NCBI GenBank assembly: GCA_019637755.1
Contig: JAHBVC010000001.1
Span: 310,001 to 374,000, forward strand
Direction: 5' to 3'
From: Anaerolineales bacterium
Lineage (GTDB): Bacteria > Chloroflexota > Anaerolineae > Anaerolineales > UBA11579
Length of the DNA: 64,000 bases
How positions within the stretch are numbered: the stretch's first letter is position 1; the number at the start of each line of letters is the position of its first letter. Shown here piece after piece: positions 1-9,438 of this stretch. The position numbers and the translations under genes are program-made. The notes under the pieces are model-generated. The model was not told where the DNA came from. It made no database searches and saw only the letters and a list, made by a program, of their open reading frames with translations.

Positions 1-1
1 G

Positions 2-1300
2 AACACCTGGGTGATTGAAGGTGGCGAACCGCTGCGCGGCGAGATCAAGGTCAGCGGCGCTAAGAATTCGATTACCAAGTTGCTGGTGGCTTCGCTGCTC
101 AGTGAGCAGCCCAGCCACTTCAGCAACGTGCCGAACATTGGCGACCGTGACATTACGCAAGAGATGTGCGCGGCGGTAGGCGCGACCTTCAGCAGCACCA
201 ACGGCCACAGCCTGCAGGTCAGCACGCCCACGATCAGCACCAACCATATCAGCAAGGAGCTGGGCGGGCGCAACCGCCTGGCAATCATGCTGATGGGCCC
301 GCTGCTGCACCGCACTGGCAAGGCGATCATTCCGGCGGCCGCCGGCGGCGACCAGATCGGCCCGCGCCCGGTGGATTTTCACCTGCAGGGCGTGCAACAG
401 ATGGGCGCCAGCGTGGAAACCAAGGATGGCAACTACATCATCCAGGCGGATCGCCTGCGCGGCGCCGAGATCACGCTCGATTACCCCAGCGTGACCAGCA
501 CCGAAAATCTGCTGATGGCGGCCAGCATGGCCAAAGGGCGCACCATCATCCAAAACGCTGCCATCGAGCCGGAAGTGGTGGACTTGGTGAGCTATCTGCA
601 AAAGATGGGCGCCATTATTGATTATCAGGTTGACCGCACCTTCGTTGTCGAGGGGGTAGACACGCTCAGTGGCGCCAGCCACCGCCTGCTGCCAGACCGC
701 ATCGTGGCCGCCTCGCTGGGCGCGGCAGCCGTGGCCACTGGCGGCGATGTGTTCGTGCGCAACGCCAGCCAGCCAGATATGCTCACCTTCCTGAACACGC
801 TGCGCCGCGTAGGCGGCAAGTTTGAAGTACAGGAAGACGGCATTCGCTTCTATGCGGATGGGCCGCTCAAAGCCATCCACCTGGAAACCAGCGTACATCC
901 CGGCTTCATGACCGATTGGCAATCACCCTTCCTGTTGCTGCTCACTCAAGCGGAGGGCATGTCCGTAGTGCACGAAACCGTATTCGAAGATCGCTTCGGC
1001 TACGTCAAAGCGCTGCAAGATATGGGCGCTGAGATTGCGCTGTACGACAGCTGCATGGGCCACCGTTGCCGCTTTGCCGCAAGTAGCTACAAGCACAGCG
1101 CGGTGATCAAAGGCCCCAGCAAGCTACGCTCGGCAGAGGTGACCGTGCCTGATCTGCGCGCCGGCTTCACCTATCTGATTGCCGCCATTATGGCCGCAGG
1201 CCAATCGCGCGTGCACGGTATTGAGCACATCACGCGCGGCTACGAGAATTTGGAAAGCAGCCTGCGCAATCTTGGGGCGCGCATTCAGGCTGTACAATAG
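2..1300 (+). CDS. murA: UDP-N-acetylglucosamine 1-carboxyvinyltransferase, 5' end cut by window
   Basis: Cytoplasmic enzyme that transfers enolpyruvate from PEP to UDP-GlcNAc, the first committed step of peptidoglycan synthesis. The frame is open to the window edge (codons for N-T-W-V-I-E-G-G), so the true start is upstream; the GTG at 11 is unlikely to be the start. The SGAKN motif carrying the Lys/Asn substrate pair is at about residues 15-19 counted from that GTG, RPVDFH follows the active-site loop, and DLRAG near the C-terminus holds the conserved Arg. The loop reads GGDQIGPRP where E. coli has GGCTIGARP, so the Cys115 equivalent is Asp (codon 350-352). Such enzymes are naturally fosfomycin-insensitive in Mycobacterium and Chlamydia. 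Length fits the family (about 420 aa). Confidence 0.95.
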   Translation, partial: NTWVIEGGEPLRGEIKVSGAKNSITKLLVASLLSEQPSHFSNVPNIGDRDITQEMCAAVGATFSSTNGHSLQVSTPTISTNHISKELGGRNRLAIMLMGPLLHRTGKAIIPAAAGGDQIGPRPVDFHLQGVQQMGASVETKDGNYIIQADRLRGAEITLDYPSVTSTENLLMAASMAKGRTIIQNAAIEPEVVDLVSYLQKMGAIIDYQVDRTFVVEGVDTLSGASHRLLPDRIVAASLGAAAVATGGDVFVRNASQPDMLTFLNTLRRVGGKFEVQEDGIRFYADGPLKAIHLETSVHPGFMTDWQSPFLLLLTQAEGMSVVHETVFEDRFGYVKALQDMGAEIALYDSCMGHRCRFAASSYKHSAVIKGPSKLRSAEVTVPDLRAGFTYLIAAIMAAGQSRVHGIEHITRGYENLESSLRNLGARIQAVQ

Positions 1301-1311
1301 GCGCACATTTC

Positions 1312-1434
1312 GTCATTGCGAGGAGTAGGCGCTGCGCAGCAGCGGCAACGGACGAAGCAATCTGGCCTTGCGCACCAAGCTTAAAAACCAGTTGCTTCGT
1401 GCGCAGCTCCTGACGGAGCTGGCCTCGCAATGAC
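1312..1434. repeat. Palindromic intergenic repeat (GTCATTGCGAGG family)
   Basis: A 123-bp imperfect palindrome. The outer arms GTCATTGCGAGG (1312-1323) and CCTCGCAATGAC (1423-1434) match perfectly over 12 bp. Inner arms around ACGAAGCAA (about 1352-1360) and TTGCTTCGT (about 1392-1400) also pair. It fills the gap between murA and the Trm112-like gene. Two further elements in this window (16,040-16,113 and 19,249-19,363) share the GTCATTSCGA ends. Confidence 0.8.
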
Positions 1435-1456
1435 AAACGAAGATAGGAGAACTGAC

Positions 1457-1684
1457 ATGGTGAGCACTGAACTGATTGAGATTTTGCGCTGCCCGCAGTG
1501 TGTACAAAGCGGCAAAGGCGAGCTGGAATTTTATAAAGAGGCCTGGTTCGTGTGCAATGATTGCGGCCGCAAGTACCCGGTGATCGATGATATCCCCGTG
1601 ATGCTGATCGAAGTTGGCGACAAATGGGTCAGCACCGCCAAGGACAAGCTGGAAGTCCCCGCCCCCAAGAGCGCTGCCGACTGA
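1457..1684 (+). CDS. Trm112-like zinc-ribbon protein (UPF0434/YcaR type)
   Basis: A 75-aa protein with two CxxC knuckles, CPQC near residue 12 and CNDC near residue 36, followed by GRKYPVIDDIPVML. That C-terminal phrase is typical of the Trm112/YcaR family. Trm112 proteins activate methyltransferases in eukaryotes and archaea; the bacterial members have no settled role. The start is ATG at 1457, preceded by AGGAGA at 1445-1450; an earlier in-frame codon at 1430 lies inside the palindromic repeat and has no ribosome-binding site. It precedes a HEAT-repeat gene on the same strand. Confidence 0.8.
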   Translation: MVSTELIEILRCPQCVQSGKGELEFYKEAWFVCNDCGRKYPVIDDIPVMLIEVGDKWVSTAKDKLEVPAPKSAAD

Positions 1685-1685
1685 C

Positions 1686-1726
1686 GTCGGGGCCGACTAA
1701 AGTCGGGGCCGACTAAGGTCGGAGCC
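1686..1726. repeat. Tandem 16-bp repeat, 2.6 units
   Basis: Two full units of GTCGGGGCCGACTAAR (1686-1701 and 1702-1717) and a partial third (GTCGGAGCC, 1718-1726). Each unit contains the self-complementary GTCGG/CCGAC. It fills the gap between the Trm112-like gene and the HEAT-repeat gene. Confidence 0.7.
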
Positions 1727-1733
1727 TTTTACT

Positions 1734-2315
1734 GTGACCACGCTGGCAGAGCGGATGGCTGACCTCCTGAGCGGTGATGTTGAGCGCGCCGAGGCAGCCG
1801 CCGCGGCCTTGCCCGCTGATAATGCAGAGGCGGCCTTCACCGCCCTGCTCCCACTACTTCAAGACAAAAACGAAGACACGCGCTGGTGGGCCGTACGCGG
1901 CTTGGCGGGCTTCAATACGCCTGCCGCCAGTGAGCAGCTCACTGCCGCGTTGGGCGATGCCAGCCCCAGCGTGCAACAGTGTGCCGCGCTAGCACTCAGC
2001 CAACGCATCTGGCCTGCTTGCGTAGCGCCGCTGGCCGCCTTGCTCGCCAGCCGAGATGGCCTGCTGGCACGCATCGCAGGCGACGCGCTAGTAGCGCAGG
2101 CTGGCGAAGCCGTGCCAGCCCTCATTGCTGTGCTGGAGGGCCAGAGCAGCCCATCCGCCCGCGTGGAGGCCGCCCGCGCCCTGGCGCTAATTGGCGATAC
2201 GCGCGCCATCCCCGCGCTGTTCAAACTGCTCGACAGCGAATCTGCGTTGCTAGAGCACTGGGCCAGCGAAGGCCTGCAAAAGATGGGCGTAGGCATAGCC
2301 TTCTTCACGCCGTAG
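1734..2315 (+). CDS. HEAT-repeat protein
   Basis: A 193-aa alanine-rich helical protein with about five HEAT/PBS-lyase-type repeats. Signature helices read RWWAVRGLAGF, VQQCAALALSQ, ARVEAARALALIGD and HWASEGLQKMG. Such repeats form scaffolds for protein binding, and no catalytic residues are visible, so a specific role cannot be given. The start is GTG 1734; ATG 1755 in the same frame is a possible alternative. There is no signal peptide, so it is probably cytoplasmic. Confidence 0.75.
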   Translation: MTTLAERMADLLSGDVERAEAAAAALPADNAEAAFTALLPLLQDKNEDTRWWAVRGLAGFNTPAASEQLTAALGDASPSVQQCAALALSQRIWPACVAPLAALLASRDGLLARIAGDALVAQAGEAVPALIAVLEGQSSPSARVEAARALALIGDTRAIPALFKLLDSESALLEHWASEGLQKMGVGIAFFTP

Positions 2316-2352
2316 CAGCAAGTCGTGCTACTTCACCCGCTACAATAGAGCC

Positions 2353-3120
2353 ATGAATACGCTGCTGCGCTTAGTGGATGACATTCACATTCCACAAATG
2401 GGCTTTGGCACCTGGGAACTCAAAGACCCTTACCAGGCCACGCTAGATGCCCTCAAGGTTGGCTACCGCCATATTGACACCGCCGACTATTATCACAATC
2501 ACGTCGAAGTAGGCCTGGCGATGAAGGCCAGCGGCGTGCCGCGTGACGAGATTTTCTTAGTCACCAAGCTATACGGCCGTACGCTGGAACCGAAGAACGT
2601 TGCGCCGGCGATCGATCGCTTCCTCAAAGAGCTGGACGCCGAGCAGATCGACCTGCTGCTCGTTCACTGGCTGGCTGGCGTACCCGCCGAAGACAGCTTG
2701 CTGGCGATGGACAAAGCCCACGCCGCCGGCAAAGTGCGTACCCTCGGCGTCTCGAACTTCGAAGTGGACGATATGCAAGCCGCGCTGGCTACTGGGTTGC
2801 CGGTGTGCAACAACCAAATCGAATACAACTTGGAAGTACGCCCGGACGATGTGGCTGATTTCTGTCTGGCCAATGACGTCACCGTCACTGCCTATAGCCC
2901 TATAAGGGTAAGCGGTGGCGCCAAAACGCGCGCGCTGGTAACCAAGCTGGCAGAGCAATACCGCTGCACCGCCGAGCAAGTCATTCTCGCCTGGCTGATG
3001 GCCAAAGGCTTTATCGTCATCCCGCGTTCCAACAATCCCAAACACATTGAAAGCAACTTCCGCTCACTGCAAGTGACCCTCACCAAGGAGGATGTGGCCG
3101 CGCTGAATGCCAGCGCCTAG
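2353..3120 (+). CDS. Aldo/keto reductase (first of a tandem pair)
   Basis: NADPH-dependent oxidoreductase of the AKR superfamily, 255 aa, resembling 2,5-diketo-gluconate reductases. The catalytic tetrad is visible: Asp42 and Tyr47 in IDTADYY, Lys72 in TKLYG, and His104 in LLVHW. The C-terminal cofactor loop reads IPRSNNPKHIESNF. The ATG at 2353 gives the usual AKR start (VDDIHIPQMGFGTWEL). A paralogue follows after 9 bp, which suggests tandem duplication and co-transcription. The physiological substrate cannot be read from sequence. Confidence 0.9.
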   Translation: MNTLLRLVDDIHIPQMGFGTWELKDPYQATLDALKVGYRHIDTADYYHNHVEVGLAMKASGVPRDEIFLVTKLYGRTLEPKNVAPAIDRFLKELDAEQIDLLLVHWLAGVPAEDSLLAMDKAHAAGKVRTLGVSNFEVDDMQAALATGLPVCNNQIEYNLEVRPDDVADFCLANDVTVTAYSPIRVSGGAKTRALVTKLAEQYRCTAEQVILAWLMAKGFIVIPRSNNPKHIESNFRSLQVTLTKEDVAALNASA

Positions 3121-3129
3121 CCCAGCATC

Positions 3130-3906
3130 ATGATGCTCAAAACCATTGCACTCACCGCGGATATCCAAATTCCGCAGCTCGGCTTCGGCACCTCGCAGCT
3201 CAAGGAGGCCGCCCAGGCCAGTATCCTGCATGCGCTGCACAGCGGCTACCGCCACATCGATACCGCCGACATGTACGGCACGCACGCTGCGGTGGGCGCG
3301 GCATTGCGCGAGAGCGGCGTGCCGCGCAGCGAGGTGTTCATCACTACGAAACTATGGAGCCACTCGGTCGCCGTAGACAAAGTTGCCCCCGCCGTCGATC
3401 GCTTCCTCGATGAGTTGCAGATGGACTATGTAGACTTGCTGCTCATCCACTGGCCCAGCGAAGAAGCCGAGCCTGAAGAGACCCTGCCCGCCATGCAAGC
3501 CGTGCTGGCGGCGGGCAAAGCGCGCGCATTAGGAGTTTCCAACTACGGCGTGGACCTGCTGCAGCGTGCCCTGGCTACCGGGGTGCAGGTGGTCAACAAT
3601 CAAATTAAGTACAACCTGGAGACCCGCCCAGACGATGTAGTGGCGTTTTGCAAAGCCAACGGCATCACCGTCACTGCTTACAGCCCCATCAAGGCCTTAG
3701 GGGATGAGAAAACACAGCAAACGGTACAGGCGCTAAGCAGCCAGTACGGCTGCAGCCCGCAGCAGCTAGCTTTGGCCTGGCTGCTGGCCAAGGGCCTTAT
3801 TCCCATCCCACGCTCGACTAAGCCTGAGAACATTGAAGCCAACTTCGCCGCCCAAGACATCACCCTCAGCGCCGAAGACATTGCTTCACTGGATGCGGCA
3901 GCATAG
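3130..3906 (+). CDS. Aldo/keto reductase (second of a tandem pair)
   Basis: A 258-aa AKR paralogue of the preceding gene. The tetrad is present: Asp44 and Tyr49 (IDTADMY), Lys74 (TTKLW) and His107 (LLIHW). The cofactor-binding loop is IPRSTKPENIEANF. Both copies keep all catalytic residues, so both are probably active, perhaps on different carbonyl substrates. The start codon could be 3130 or the adjacent ATG at 3133. The next gene (EamA) begins 1 nt after the stop, so the four genes from 2353 to 6363 are likely one operon. Confidence 0.9.
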   Translation: MMLKTIALTADIQIPQLGFGTSQLKEAAQASILHALHSGYRHIDTADMYGTHAAVGAALRESGVPRSEVFITTKLWSHSVAVDKVAPAVDRFLDELQMDYVDLLLIHWPSEEAEPEETLPAMQAVLAAGKARALGVSNYGVDLLQRALATGVQVVNNQIKYNLETRPDDVVAFCKANGITVTAYSPIKALGDEKTQQTVQALSSQYGCSPQQLALAWLLAKGLIPIPRSTKPENIEANFAAQDITLSAEDIASLDAAA

Positions 3907-3907
3907 C

Positions 3908-4333
3908 ATGAGCCAGTCGTGGGTCTTCTGGGCCTTCCTCTCGGCGTTGTTTGCCGCGGCCACCAGCTTGCTGGGCAAGCTCGGTATCAGCGGCATCAGC
4001 TCCGATGTGGGCGCCTTTGTGCGCACTCTGGTCGTGGTGCCCGCCATGGCCATGGTGCTGTGGGCCACCGGCCAGTTTTCGCAAACGCAAGAGTGGACAC
4101 CGCGCAATCTCATCCTGCTGGCCTTGTCCGGCCTGGCCACGGCGGCTTCCTGGTTGGCCTTCTACCGCGCCCTCAGCACTGGGCAAGCCGCCCAAGTCGT
4201 CTCTGTCGACAAGCTGAGTGTTGTCTTCGTGGCCCTCTTCGGTGTTGTGCTGCTGGGCGAAAAGCTCACTACCCTAAACTGGCTCGGCATTGTGCTCGTA
4301 GCTGCAGGCACTTTCCTGATCGCATTCCGCTAA
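3908..4333 (+). CDS. Half-size EamA/DMT-family transporter
   Basis: A 141-aa membrane protein with about five hydrophobic segments. It matches a single EamA repeat: an N-terminal helix [18 protein letters not shown], then [24 protein letters not shown] and a final helix. Full-size DMT exporters have two such repeats (about 300 aa), so this form should dimerise. The substrate is unknown. ATG 3908 is chosen because an earlier in-frame codon (3833) lies inside the AKR gene. The stop TAA overlaps the start of the next gene (TAATG). Confidence 0.8.
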   Translation: MSQSWVFWAFLSALFAAATSLLGKLGISGISSDVGAFVRTLVVVPAMAMVLWATGQFSQTQEWTPRNLILLALSGLATAASWLAFYRALSTGQAAQVVSVDKLSVVFVALFGVVLLGEKLTTLNWLGIVLVAAGTFLIAFR

Positions 4334-6363
4334 TGACAAACCGACTCGCCCACGCCAACTCGCCCTACCTGCTGCAGCACAAAGACAACCCAGTGGATTG
4401 GTATCCCTGGGGCGCTGAGGCGCTGACGCGCGCCAAGGCAGAAGACAAGCCCATCTTCCTGAGCATTGGCTATGCCGCCTGCCACTGGTGCCATGTGATG
4501 GCGCATGAATCCTTCGAGGACCCGGCGGTAGCTGCCTTCATGAACGAACACTTTGTGAATATCAAAGTGGATCGCGAAGAGCGCCCCGATATTGACGGCA
4601 TCTATATGGGCGCGGTGGTGGCGATGACTGGCTCCGGCGGCTGGCCGATGAGCGTATTCCTAACGCCGGATGGCGAACCCTTCCTGGGCGGCACCTACTT
4701 CCCACCGGTGGCGCGCCACAACCTACCCTCCTTCATGGACGCCTTGCGCCACGTGCAGCGCATCTGGAGCGAGGAGCGCGACAAGGTGATCGAGAACGGG
4801 CGCATCATTACCCAGCATCTGCAGCCCCCCAGCAGCGCCGCCGCCGAAGAGCACAGCGTGAGCGCGGATGCGCTTAGCCAGGCCGTGATGGCGCTGGCCC
4901 AAGCCTACGACTGGCGGCATGGCGGCTGGGGCCAGGCGCCCAAGTTTCCGCAGCCGATGACGATTGACTTCCTGCTGGCGCGTGCCACCCATGGCGACCA
5001 GTTAGCACTGGATATGGCGCGCCACGCCCTGCAAAGCATGGCGCTGGGCGGCATGTACGATGTGGTCGGTGGCGGCTTTGCCCGCTACAGCGTAGACAAT
5101 TACTGGCGTGTGCCCCACTTTGAAAAAATGCTATATGACAACGCCTTGTTAGCACGCGCCTACTTGCACGGCTATCTGGTCACGCAGGATGAAGACATGC
5201 GCCGGGTGTGCGAGCGCACGCTGGATTTTGTGGCGCGTGAATTGCGGGATGCTGGCGGCGGCTTCTACAGCAGCCTGGATGCTGACTCCGAAGGCGAAGA
5301 AGGTAAGTTCTATGTATGGAGTTTGGCGGAGATCACGGCCAGCCTGGGTACGCCGCTGGCCGAGCTGGTCATCGCCGCCTACGGCGTGAGCGCCGCCGGC
5401 AACTTTGAGGGCCACAACGTGCTGCAACGCGTCAAGAGCGATGCCGAGCTAGCCCAGCAATTTGGGCTGGAGGCTGCCGCGGTGCGCGCACAACTGGATA
5501 GCGCGCACAGCACGCTGCTGGCGGCACGCAGCCCGCGGGTACGCCCAGGCACGGACGACAAGGTGCTCACCGCCTGGAACGGCTTGATGCTAATCGCCTA
5601 CGCCGAGGCAGCCCGCTACCTGAAGAGGCCCGACTATTTGCAGATTGCCCAGGCCAATGCAGATTTTCTGCTGCGCGAACTGTATGAGGGCAGCCGTCTG
5701 CTGCGCTCGTGGCGTGCCGGCCAGGCAGCCCACAATGCCTATTTGGAAGATTACGCCGCGCTCACGCTGGGCTTGCTGGCCCTGTATCAAAGCGATGGCG
5801 ATGTGCGCTGGTATGCCGCTGCCGAAAAGCTGGCCGGGGAATTCACGCAGCACTTCGCTGACCCGGCGGGCGGCTTCTTCGACACGCGGGATGACCATGA
5901 AGCGCTGATAGCACGCCCCAAGGATCAGCAAGACAATGCCACCCCCAGCGGCAATTCACTGGCTGCACTGGCCTTGCTGCAGCTACACGCCTATAGTGGC
6001 AACTCGGCCTGGTACGAAAGCGCCAGCCGTATGCTGGCGGCGATGCAGGCCAGCGCAGCACGCTACCCCACCGCGTTTGCCCAGTGGCTACACGCAAGCA
6101 ACTGGCTTTTAGCTGGCGGCCGCGAGATCGCCATCCTGGGCGAGGACGCCGAGGCGCTCACCAGTACACTGTGGAGTGCATGGCGTCCGTTTGATGTGGC
6201 CGCCATTGCGGTCAGCAGCCCGGCGCCAGCGGGCAGCCCGGCGTTGCTAGACCAACGCCCGCTCAAGGATGGCAGGGCAACAGCCTATGTGTGCCGCAAT
6301 TTTGCCTGCCAACTGCCAGTGAATACAGCTGGCGAACTGGCCAGCCAGCTAGCCGCTAGCTGA
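4333..6363 (+). CDS. DUF255 thioredoxin-domain protein (YyaL/spermatogenesis-associated 20 family)
   Basis: A 676-aa protein. The N-terminal thioredoxin-like domain carries CHWC (Cys50, Cys53) inside the hallmark [18 protein letters not shown]. The remainder is an all-helical (alpha/alpha)6 barrel like N-acylglucosamine 2-epimerases and six-hairpin glycosidases (for example [20 protein letters not shown]). Family members are widespread but their reaction is not established; a redox or thiol role is inferred from CxxC. Start ATG 4333 overlaps the TAA of the EamA gene. Its 3' end overlaps the convergent VOC gene by 8 bp. Confidence 0.9.
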   Translation: MTNRLAHANSPYLLQHKDNPVDWYPWGAEALTRAKAEDKPIFLSIGYAACHWCHVMAHESFEDPAVAAFMNEHFVNIKVDREERPDIDGIYMGAVVAMTGSGGWPMSVFLTPDGEPFLGGTYFPPVARHNLPSFMDALRHVQRIWSEERDKVIENGRIITQHLQPPSSAAAEEHSVSADALSQAVMALAQAYDWRHGGWGQAPKFPQPMTIDFLLARATHGDQLALDMARHALQSMALGGMYDVVGGGFARYSVDNYWRVPHFEKMLYDNALLARAYLHGYLVTQDEDMRRVCERTLDFVARELRDAGGGFYSSLDADSEGEEGKFYVWSLAEITASLGTPLAELVIAAYGVSAAGNFEGHNVLQRVKSDAELAQQFGLEAAAVRAQLDSAHSTLLAARSPRVRPGTDDKVLTAWNGLMLIAYAEAARYLKRPDYLQIAQANADFLLRELYEGSRLLRSWRAGQAAHNAYLEDYAALTLGLLALYQSDGDVRWYAAAEKLAGEFTQHFADPAGGFFDTRDDHEALIARPKDQQDNATPSGNSLAALALLQLHAYSGNSAWYESASRMLAAMQASAARYPTAFAQWLHASNWLLAGGREIAILGEDAEALTSTLWSAWRPFDVAAIAVSSPAPAGSPALLDQRPLKDGRATAYVCRNFACQLPVNTAGELASQLAAS

Positions 6364-7060
6364 ACTCGTTCACCAGCGCAGTGACATGCGCCAGCTCATC
6401 GGCAATTTGCTCTTGTGCCTCGGCGGACAGGGTTAGCCCAGCCAGCGCAGATAACGATTCCTTAGCCAAGGGTTCGTCCCCTAGACGCACGGCCAACTCA
6501 GCACGGTAGAGATAGGCGCGTGCCAACACTACTGGCTCTGATTCCGGATGCCGCGCCAGCGCGTTCTGCAGCGTGCGCATTGCATCCGCCTCACGACCAG
6601 CGGCGTCACCCAAACGCGTAGCCACCTCGATGAGGTGCTCTAAACATTCCGCCTGCTCTTCGTCTTCTTCAGAATCACCCATCTGCGAAATTCGCAGCCA
6701 GTTGCCGCCGGGGTCCACCAGGCTGAAGCCGCTCACCGTGCCAAACTTCTTGCGTGGGCGGGTCACGCGTGGCAACCCCGTCACCGGCAACTTACCAAAA
6801 GCCGCCCTCAGCCGCTCGGCAAAGTGGCGATAGAGTGCATCCGTATCCGGCACGACAACGATCGCCATGCCATATGAATTCTCAGGCTCAAATCCATCCA
6901 TGCCGAATATATGTAGGTGGATATCCTCGTACTGGACAACGGCATAGGGATTGGGCCGCAGTTGACGATAGGTACGCCTAAAACCAAGATTTTCATAGAA
7001 GGCGATGGACTCATCTACATCTCGGCAAGGCAAACAGGGATAGGTGCGCTCATTAGCCAT
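6356..7060 (-). CDS. VOC/glyoxalase-fold (bleomycin-resistance-like) protein with helical C-terminal extension
   Basis: A 234-aa protein. Residues 1 to about 125 form a vicinal-oxygen-chelate domain ([18 protein letters not shown], then [12 protein letters not shown]), as in bleomycin-resistance and glyoxalase proteins. The remainder is acidic and helical with TPR-like character ([18 protein letters not shown]). The VOC part may bind a small molecule or drug; no enzyme activity can be assigned. It faces away from pgi and overlaps the DUF255 stop. Confidence 0.75.
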   Translation of the reverse strand: MANERTYPCLPCRDVDESIAFYENLGFRRTYRQLRPNPYAVVQYEDIHLHIFGMDGFEPENSYGMAIVVVPDTDALYRHFAERLRAAFGKLPVTGLPRVTRPRKKFGTVSGFSLVDPGGNWLRISQMGDSEEDEEQAECLEHLIEVATRLGDAAGREADAMRTLQNALARHPESEPVVLARAYLYRAELAVRLGDEPLAKESLSALAGLTLSAEAQEQIADELAHVTALVNEFS

Positions 7061-7120
7061 TCAGGTACTATACCCGCAGAGGAGTTGGTGCTTAGGGGCA
7101 CTTGTGGTTTACTAGGCTCT

Positions 7121-8755
7121 ATGAATATCTCAATGCATCTGGGCACATCGGCTACTGCGTTCGAAACCGCACTGCAGCACGCGGCCAGCAACAAGCTGGT
7201 GGAGCGCATCTGGCAGCGTGACCATACCGTGTGGAATCCCAGCCCCAGCGAGATCAGCAATCGCCTCGGCTGGCTGGATATTGCCGAGCGCATGCAGCCC
7301 GAAGCCGCCGCCCTGACGCTGTACGCGCGCCAGCTACACAGTGAAGGCATCACGCATGCACTGCTACTTGGCATGGGCGGCAGCAGTCTGGCGCCCGAGG
7401 TGTACAGCCTGCTGCTGGGCGGCCAAGGTGGCGTAAAGCTCGGCGTGGTGGACAGCACTGACCCTGATTACATCCGCACGTTCGCTACAGCCTACGATCC
7501 GGCGCACACCGTTTACATCGTCTCTACCAAATCCGGCGGCACAGTGGAGACGCTTTCGTTGTTCAAGTATTTTTATAATCAGGCGCTAGCCAGCGTAGGT
7601 CAGCACGCTGGCGGCCATTTCATCGCCATCACTGACCCCGGTAGCAGCCTAGCCACACTGGCCGAGCAGTATCACTTCCGCAGCACCTTCCTGGCGGATG
7701 CCAACATCGGCGGCCGCTATTCGGCACTGTCACATTTTGGCTTGGTACCCGCGGCGCTGCTCAATATTGACCTCGGCCGCTTGCTGGCACAGGCGCAGCG
7801 CGCTGCAGCCAGCTGCCAGGTGCCAGATGCCAGCAACCCTGGCTTGCAGCTAGGTGTTGCCATGGGCGTGCTGGCCCAGGCTGGCCGCGACAAGCTGACC
7901 TTCATTACGCCCCCCGCCCTGCAACCCTTTGGAGATTGGGCTGAGCAGCTCATCGCCGAGAGCACCGGCAAGCACGGCCAGGGCGTCCTGCCCGTGGTGG
8001 CCGAGCCGCTGGGCAGCCTTGACGAGTACGGCAATGACCGCGTGTTTGTAACTCTGGGTGAGCAGGCTGGCGAAGCCGCTGAACTCATAGCGCAACTGAG
8101 ATCAGCCAGGCATCCGGTCCTTGAGCTTAGTTGGGATGATGAATACAGCCTGGGCGCACAATACTTCCTGTGGGAGTTTGCCACCGCGGTCGCTGGGCAG
8201 GTGCTCGGTATCCAACCCTACGACCAGCCAGACGTCGAATCGGCCAAGGTGCAGGGGCGCGCCTTTGTGGACGAGTACACGCGCACGGGCAACCTGCCCT
8301 CTGGCGAACAGCAGCCGCTGAACGCTGAAGCCTTGCACGCTGCGCTGGCGCTGGCCAAGCCCGGCGACTACATCGCCCTGCAAGCCTATGCCGCACCCAG
8401 CCAAGCCCTGACCCAGGCGTTGCAAGCCCTGCGTGGGCACATTCTCAGCACGCAACAGGTGGCCAGCACGCTGGGCTACGGGCCGCGCTTCTTGCACTCT
8501 ACGGGCCAATTGCATAAAGGCGATGGCGGGCATGGCGTCTTCATCCAGTTTGTGACCCAGCCCAGCGCGGCGGATTTGCCGATTCCCGATGCGGCCGGCA
8601 GCGCCACCAGCAGCCTGAGCTTTGGCGTGCTCAAGGCGGCCCAAGCGCTCGGCGATGCAGCTGCGCTGCGGGCAGCTGGCCGCTGCGTAACCAGCTTTGC
8701 GGTGTCCGGCGATCTGGCTGAGCAGCTGGACACCATTTTGAAAGACTGGGCATGA
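7121..8755 (+). CDS. pgi: Glucose-6-phosphate isomerase, stand-alone form of the transaldolase/Pgi C-terminal half
   Basis: Interconverts glucose-6-phosphate and fructose-6-phosphate. The SIS-type core shows GMGGSSLAPEV, VSTKSGGTVETLS and SLDEYGNDRVFVTLG, and the C-terminus has LGYGPRFLHSTGQLHKGG-like sequence. The N-terminus (LVERIWQRDHTVWNPSP) resembles the linker of bifunctional transaldolase/Pgi proteins, but no transaldolase domain precedes it here. ATG 7121 gives 544 aa; ATG 7133 is an alternative, and the open frame upstream to 6917 overlaps the divergent VOC gene. The stop overlaps rpiA by ATGA, so translation is coupled. Confidence 0.88.
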   Translation: MNISMHLGTSATAFETALQHAASNKLVERIWQRDHTVWNPSPSEISNRLGWLDIAERMQPEAAALTLYARQLHSEGITHALLLGMGGSSLAPEVYSLLLGGQGGVKLGVVDSTDPDYIRTFATAYDPAHTVYIVSTKSGGTVETLSLFKYFYNQALASVGQHAGGHFIAITDPGSSLATLAEQYHFRSTFLADANIGGRYSALSHFGLVPAALLNIDLGRLLAQAQRAAASCQVPDASNPGLQLGVAMGVLAQAGRDKLTFITPPALQPFGDWAEQLIAESTGKHGQGVLPVVAEPLGSLDEYGNDRVFVTLGEQAGEAAELIAQLRSARHPVLELSWDDEYSLGAQYFLWEFATAVAGQVLGIQPYDQPDVESAKVQGRAFVDEYTRTGNLPSGEQQPLNAEALHAALALAKPGDYIALQAYAAPSQALTQALQALRGHILSTQQVASTLGYGPRFLHSTGQLHKGDGGHGVFIQFVTQPSAADLPIPDAAGSATSSLSFGVLKAAQALGDAAALRAAGRCVTSFAVSGDLAEQLDTILKDWA

Positions 8756-9438
8756 GCACAAACGCGTACAAGCAAGCCGCGGCCGAAGCGGCGGTTCAGT
8801 TGGTCGAAAGTGGCATGGTGGTCGGGCTGGGGCACGGTAGCACGGTGCAGTTTGCACTCGAAGCGCTGGCCGCCCGCGTGCAAACAGGCGCGCTGCATGA
8901 CATCACCGGCATCCCTTGCTCCAAGCACACCGAAGCCGAAGCCACGCGCCTGGGCATCCCCCTCGGCACTATCGAAGACTATGCTAGCATCGACCTGACG
9001 CTGGATGGCGCCGACGAAGTAGACCCGGCGCTCAACCTCATCAAAGGTGGCGGCGGCGCGTTGCTACGCGAAAAGATTGTGGCGCAAATCAGCCAGCGTG
9101 AAGTCATCATGGTGGATGAGGGCAAACTTTCCGATGCGCTTGGGCGTAATTTCGCCTTGCCCGTCGAGGTGCTGCCCTTTGCCATCCGCCAGGCGCAAGA
9201 CTTCATCACCAGCCTGGGCGCTGAGCCGCGCCTGCGCCAGCGTGATGGACAGCCCGTGCTGAGCGACCAGGGCAACTACCTGCTTGACTGTCACTTTGGC
9301 CCGATTGAAGACGTGCACACCTTAGCGCGCCAGCTTGAAGGGCGCGCTGGTATTGTTGAACATGGGCTATTTTTAGGATTGACCACAGATTTATTCGTGG
9401 CCGGCGCCGCAGGCGTGCGCCACCAGCGCAGGGGCTAG
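8752..9438 (+). CDS. rpiA: Ribose-5-phosphate isomerase A
   Basis: Converts ribose-5-phosphate to ribulose-5-phosphate in the non-oxidative pentose phosphate pathway. At 228 aa it has normal RpiA length and shows the family motifs GHGSTVQFALEAL (phosphate loop), DGADEVDP (catalytic Asp) and KGGGGALLREK (catalytic Lys). The start overlaps the pgi stop (ATGA) and its stop TAG directly abuts the pgl ATG. The three sugar-phosphate genes therefore form one tight operon. Confidence 0.95.
   Translation: MSTNAYKQAAAEAAVQLVESGMVVGLGHGSTVQFALEALAARVQTGALHDITGIPCSKHTEAEATRLGIPLGTIEDYASIDLTLDGADEVDPALNLIKGGGGALLREKIVAQISQREVIMVDEGKLSDALGRNFALPVEVLPFAIRQAQDFITSLGAEPRLRQRDGQPVLSDQGNYLLDCHFGPIEDVHTLARQLEGRAGIVEHGLFLGLTTDLFVAGAAGVRHQRRG

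Noticed and set aside
1686-1726. CRISPR-like array
   Set aside because: Units are directly adjacent without spacers and only 2.6 copies; no cas genes in the window.
3919-4332. N-terminal extension of the DUF255 protein
   Set aside because: This part of the frame overlaps the EamA gene and reads as low-complexity Arg/His sequence; the family start ([16 protein letters not shown]) begins right after ATG 4333.
8102-8857. Minus-strand open frame opposite pgi/rpiA
   Set aside because: Antisense to strongly supported enzymes; His/Gln/Gly-rich composition typical of a mirror frame in G+C-rich DNA.
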